From Mycobacterium yunnanensis (GTDB lineage: Bacteria > Actinomycetota > Actinomycetes > Mycobacteriales > Mycobacteriaceae): DNA of 64,000 bases. Shown here piece by piece: positions 62,174-64,000 of this stretch; the stretch's first letter is position 1; the number at the start of each line of letters is the position of its first letter. Both the position numbers and the translations under genes were made by a program. The stretch is taken from positions 124,615 through 188,614 of the forward strand of contig NZ_JACKVK010000011.1 of assembly GCF_025823185.1 (NCBI RefSeq), in the 5' to 3' direction. The notes under the pieces were generated by a model. It made no database searches, was not told the origin of the DNA, and worked only from the letters and a program-made list of their open reading frames with translations.

Positions 62174-63741
62174 TGGCTCGCGTGACGTCCGCGGCGCTGG
62201 GCACCGGCGGACCGAGGACGACCAACCGGCGGGTCGCCATCAGCGCTGGCGGACTCGCCGTTCTGCTCGGCGCTCTCGACACCTACGTCGTGATCACCGT
62301 GATCAACGACATCATGCGCGACGTCGGGATCTCGCTGAACCAGATTCAGCGCGTCACCCCGATCATCACCATGTACCTGCTCGGCTACATCGCGGCGATG
62401 CCGTTGCTTGGCCGCGCTTCGGACCGCTTCGGCCGCAAGCTGGTACTGCAGGTCAGCCTGGCCGGCTTCGCCGTCGGCTCCGTGGTGACCGCGCTCTCCG
62501 ACGACCTCTTCACCATCGTCATCGGCCGGTTCATCCAGGGCACGGCGAGCGGTGCGCTGCTGCCGGTCACGCTGGCACTTGCCGCGGACCTGTGGGCCGC
62601 CAAGAGCCGGGCGTCGGTGCTCGGCGGCATCGGCGCCGCCCAGGAGCTCGGCGCCGTCCTGGGACCGCTCTACGGCGTCGCCGTGGTGTGGGCGCTGTCC
62701 ACGTGGCGTGACGTCTTCTGGATCAACGTGCCGCTCGCGCTCGTCGCCATGGTGATGATCCACTTCAGCCTGCCGTCGAGGGACCCCGACGAGCCGCGGG
62801 AGAAGGTCGACGTCGTCGGCGGTCTGCTGCTGGCAGTCGCCTTGGGTCTGATGGTCTTCGGCATGTACAACCCGTCACCGGACGGCAAGCAGGTCTTCCC
62901 CAGTTGGGGACTGCCCGTGCTCGGCGTGGCGGTGCTGGCCGCGATCGCCTTCTTCGTATGGGAGAAGTTCGCCAAGACCCGGCTCATCGAGCCGACCGGG
63001 GTGAAGTTCCGGCCGTTCCTCGCCGCCCTCGGGGCGTCGCTGTGCACCGGTGCGGCCCTGATGGTGACGCTGGTCAACGTGGAGCTGTTCGGGCAGGGCG
63101 TGTTGGGCAAGGAGCAGAACGAGACCGTCCTGCTGCTGCTGTGGTTCCTGGGCGCGTTGCCCGTCGGCGCCGTCCTCGGTGGTCTGATCGCCACCCGGAT
63201 CGGCGACCGCATCGTCGCCTTCGTCGGACTGCTGATCGCGGCGTTCGGCTACTGGCTGGTGTCGCACTGGGACGTGAACGTGCTCTCCGCGCACCATGAC
63301 CTGGTGCTGTTCACCCTGCCCACGTTCGACACCGACCTGGTGCTCGCCGGTCTGGGCCTCGGCCTCGTGATCGGACCGCTGACCTCGGCAACGCTGCGCA
63401 CCGTGCCGGGCTCTCAGCACGGCATCGCGTCCGCCGCGGTGGTGGTGTCCCGGATGATCGGCATGCTGATCGGTCTGGCGTCGCTCAGCGCGTGGGGCCT
63501 CTACAAGTTCAACCAGTACCTCGCCGAGATGCCGAAGCCCAAGGGCAACAACCTGTTGGAGATCGGCGCGCAACTCGCCGCCAACGTGCGGACCGCCTAC
63601 ACGATGCAGTACGGCCAGATCTTCTTCATCACGATGGTGGTGTGCGCGATCGGTGCGGTCCTGGGCTTGCTGATCGCCGGAAAGCACGACCATGCCGAGG
63701 AATTGGACGACACCACCGATGCGGTGGCCGCCCAGAACTAG
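62173..63741 (+). CDS. P55 major facilitator efflux pump
   Basis: 522-residue MFS transporter with about 14 membrane helices, homologue of Rv1410c. The first helix bears the family motif A-like region RASDRFGRKLVL, and DTYVVITVIND lies in helix 1. P55 works with LprG to export triacylglycerides and affects drug tolerance. One-base overlap with lprG (TGATG) places both in one operon. Confidence 0.95.
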   Translation: MARVTSAALGTGGPRTTNRRVAISAGGLAVLLGALDTYVVITVINDIMRDVGISLNQIQRVTPIITMYLLGYIAAMPLLGRASDRFGRKLVLQVSLAGFAVGSVVTALSDDLFTIVIGRFIQGTASGALLPVTLALAADLWAAKSRASVLGGIGAAQELGAVLGPLYGVAVVWALSTWRDVFWINVPLALVAMVMIHFSLPSRDPDEPREKVDVVGGLLLAVALGLMVFGMYNPSPDGKQVFPSWGLPVLGVAVLAAIAFFVWEKFAKTRLIEPTGVKFRPFLAALGASLCTGAALMVTLVNVELFGQGVLGKEQNETVLLLLWFLGALPVGAVLGGLIATRIGDRIVAFVGLLIAAFGYWLVSHWDVNVLSAHHDLVLFTLPTFDTDLVLAGLGLGLVIGPLTSATLRTVPGSQHGIASAAVVVSRMIGMLIGLASLSAWGLYKFNQYLAEMPKPKGNNLLEIGAQLAANVRTAYTMQYGQIFFITMVVCAIGAVLGLLIAGKHDHAEELDDTTDAVAAQN

Positions 63742-63745
63742 CTGG

Positions 63746-63901
63746 TCAGCAGCGTTCGACGCCCGGGGTGATCAGCTTGATGTCGGTTCGGGCTTCGGAT
63801 TCCGAAACGTTCAGCACCGCCCGCAACGGGCGGAAGACCATGTCGACGATGGCGTTCTGATCGGCGGGGCGAAAGCTGAGCCAGTCCTGCAGTGCAGTCA
63901 T
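63746..63901 (-). CDS. small conserved-looking ORF of unknown function
   Basis: 51-residue ORF from ATG 63901, preceded by GAAGAG, ending MVFRPLRAVLNVSE...GVERC. It converges with P55, four bases apart. A TTG 12 codons upstream could also start it. Not recognised, but the codons look ordinary for this genome (G/C in third positions). It may be a small protein or chance. The rest to 64000 shows no gene. Confidence 0.35.
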   Translation of the reverse strand: MTALQDWLSFRPADQNAIVDMVFRPLRAVLNVSESEARTDIKLITPGVERC

Positions 63902-64000
63902 TGCTCTTCGTCCTTCGTTGTGTGGTGCCCGAGTCAACGGGCAGCCTGGGCCAGGTGGCCACGACCTTGGTTCCGATTTTACGGGGACCTACGACACCAA

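Overview
The window is a high-GC actinobacterial chromosome segment from a Mycobacterium (most likely a fast-growing Mycolicibacterium). Almost every gene can be placed on the Mycobacterium tuberculosis map: gene order runs as a reversed version of about Rv1480 to Rv1410c, with characteristic mycobacterial genes (ripAB, mptB, whiA-cuvA-rapZ, lprG-P55, sufRBDCSUT). Gene names and Rv homologies are assigned from remembered family sequences and synteny; no database search was run.

Layout. 28-5191 (minus): a cell-wall hydrolase locus (Rv1476-like membrane protein, ripA, ripB, moxR1, DUF58 protein). 5354-8765 (plus): aconitase and its TetR repressor AcnR, with a recognisable AcnR operator in the acn promoter. 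8762-12587 (minus): small HTH protein, ABC-F ATPase, enoyl-CoA hydratase-like protein, thioredoxin, one unknown. 12674-13345 (plus): a lipoprotein. 13342-19596 (minus): the SUF iron-sulfur assembly operon sufR-B-D-C-S-U-T, with overlapping genes and a SufR operator. 19728-24191 (plus): mannosyltransferase MptB, an ABC exporter and heme A synthase CtaA. 24150-27475: an ATP-grasp-like protein and a quinone oxidoreductase fired from one bidirectional promoter, an ArfB-type release factor and heme O synthase CtaB. 27672-34516 (plus): the pentose phosphate operon tkt-tal-zwf2-opcA-pgl plus a small coiled-coil protein. 34525-37489 (plus): an atypical cytochrome P450 and a 13E12 (DUF222/HNH) protein. 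37486-40287 (minus): PEP carboxylase. 40388-43466 (plus): an amidohydrolase and an ankyrin protein whose Shine-Dalgarno is buried in a hairpin. 43450-46800 (minus): gap-pgk-tpiA-secG. 46896-49285: a solute-binding-fold protein and a secreted lipase. 49282-54399 (minus): uvrC-rapZ-cuvA-whiA. 54450-57840 (minus): a second MurD-type ligase followed by a PP-loop protein that looks like the glutamate epimerase MurL. 58354-61370 (minus): riboflavin genes ribE-ribBA-ribH and a PH-domain membrane protein. 61475-63741 (plus): lprG and the P55 efflux pump.

Main points of interest. (1) A MurD2-MurL-like pair, which would give a second route to D-glutamate-containing peptidoglycan precursors. (2) A perfect 77-bp tandem duplication between rapZ and cuvA that creates two identical 26-codon mini-ORFs, each joined to its neighbours by ATGA stop/start overlaps. 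(3) A 15-bp hairpin covering the Shine-Dalgarno of the ankyrin gene. (4) A perfect 18-bp palindrome over a promoter and start codon (34131-34148), a symmetric bidirectional leaderless promoter (25085-25091), and a recurring TANNNT-N6-start codon arrangement implying many leaderless mRNAs. (5) In-frame minisatellites in sufU and uvrC.

No tRNA, rRNA, CRISPR array, insertion sequence or prophage was seen. No gene-free stretch exceeds 300 bases.
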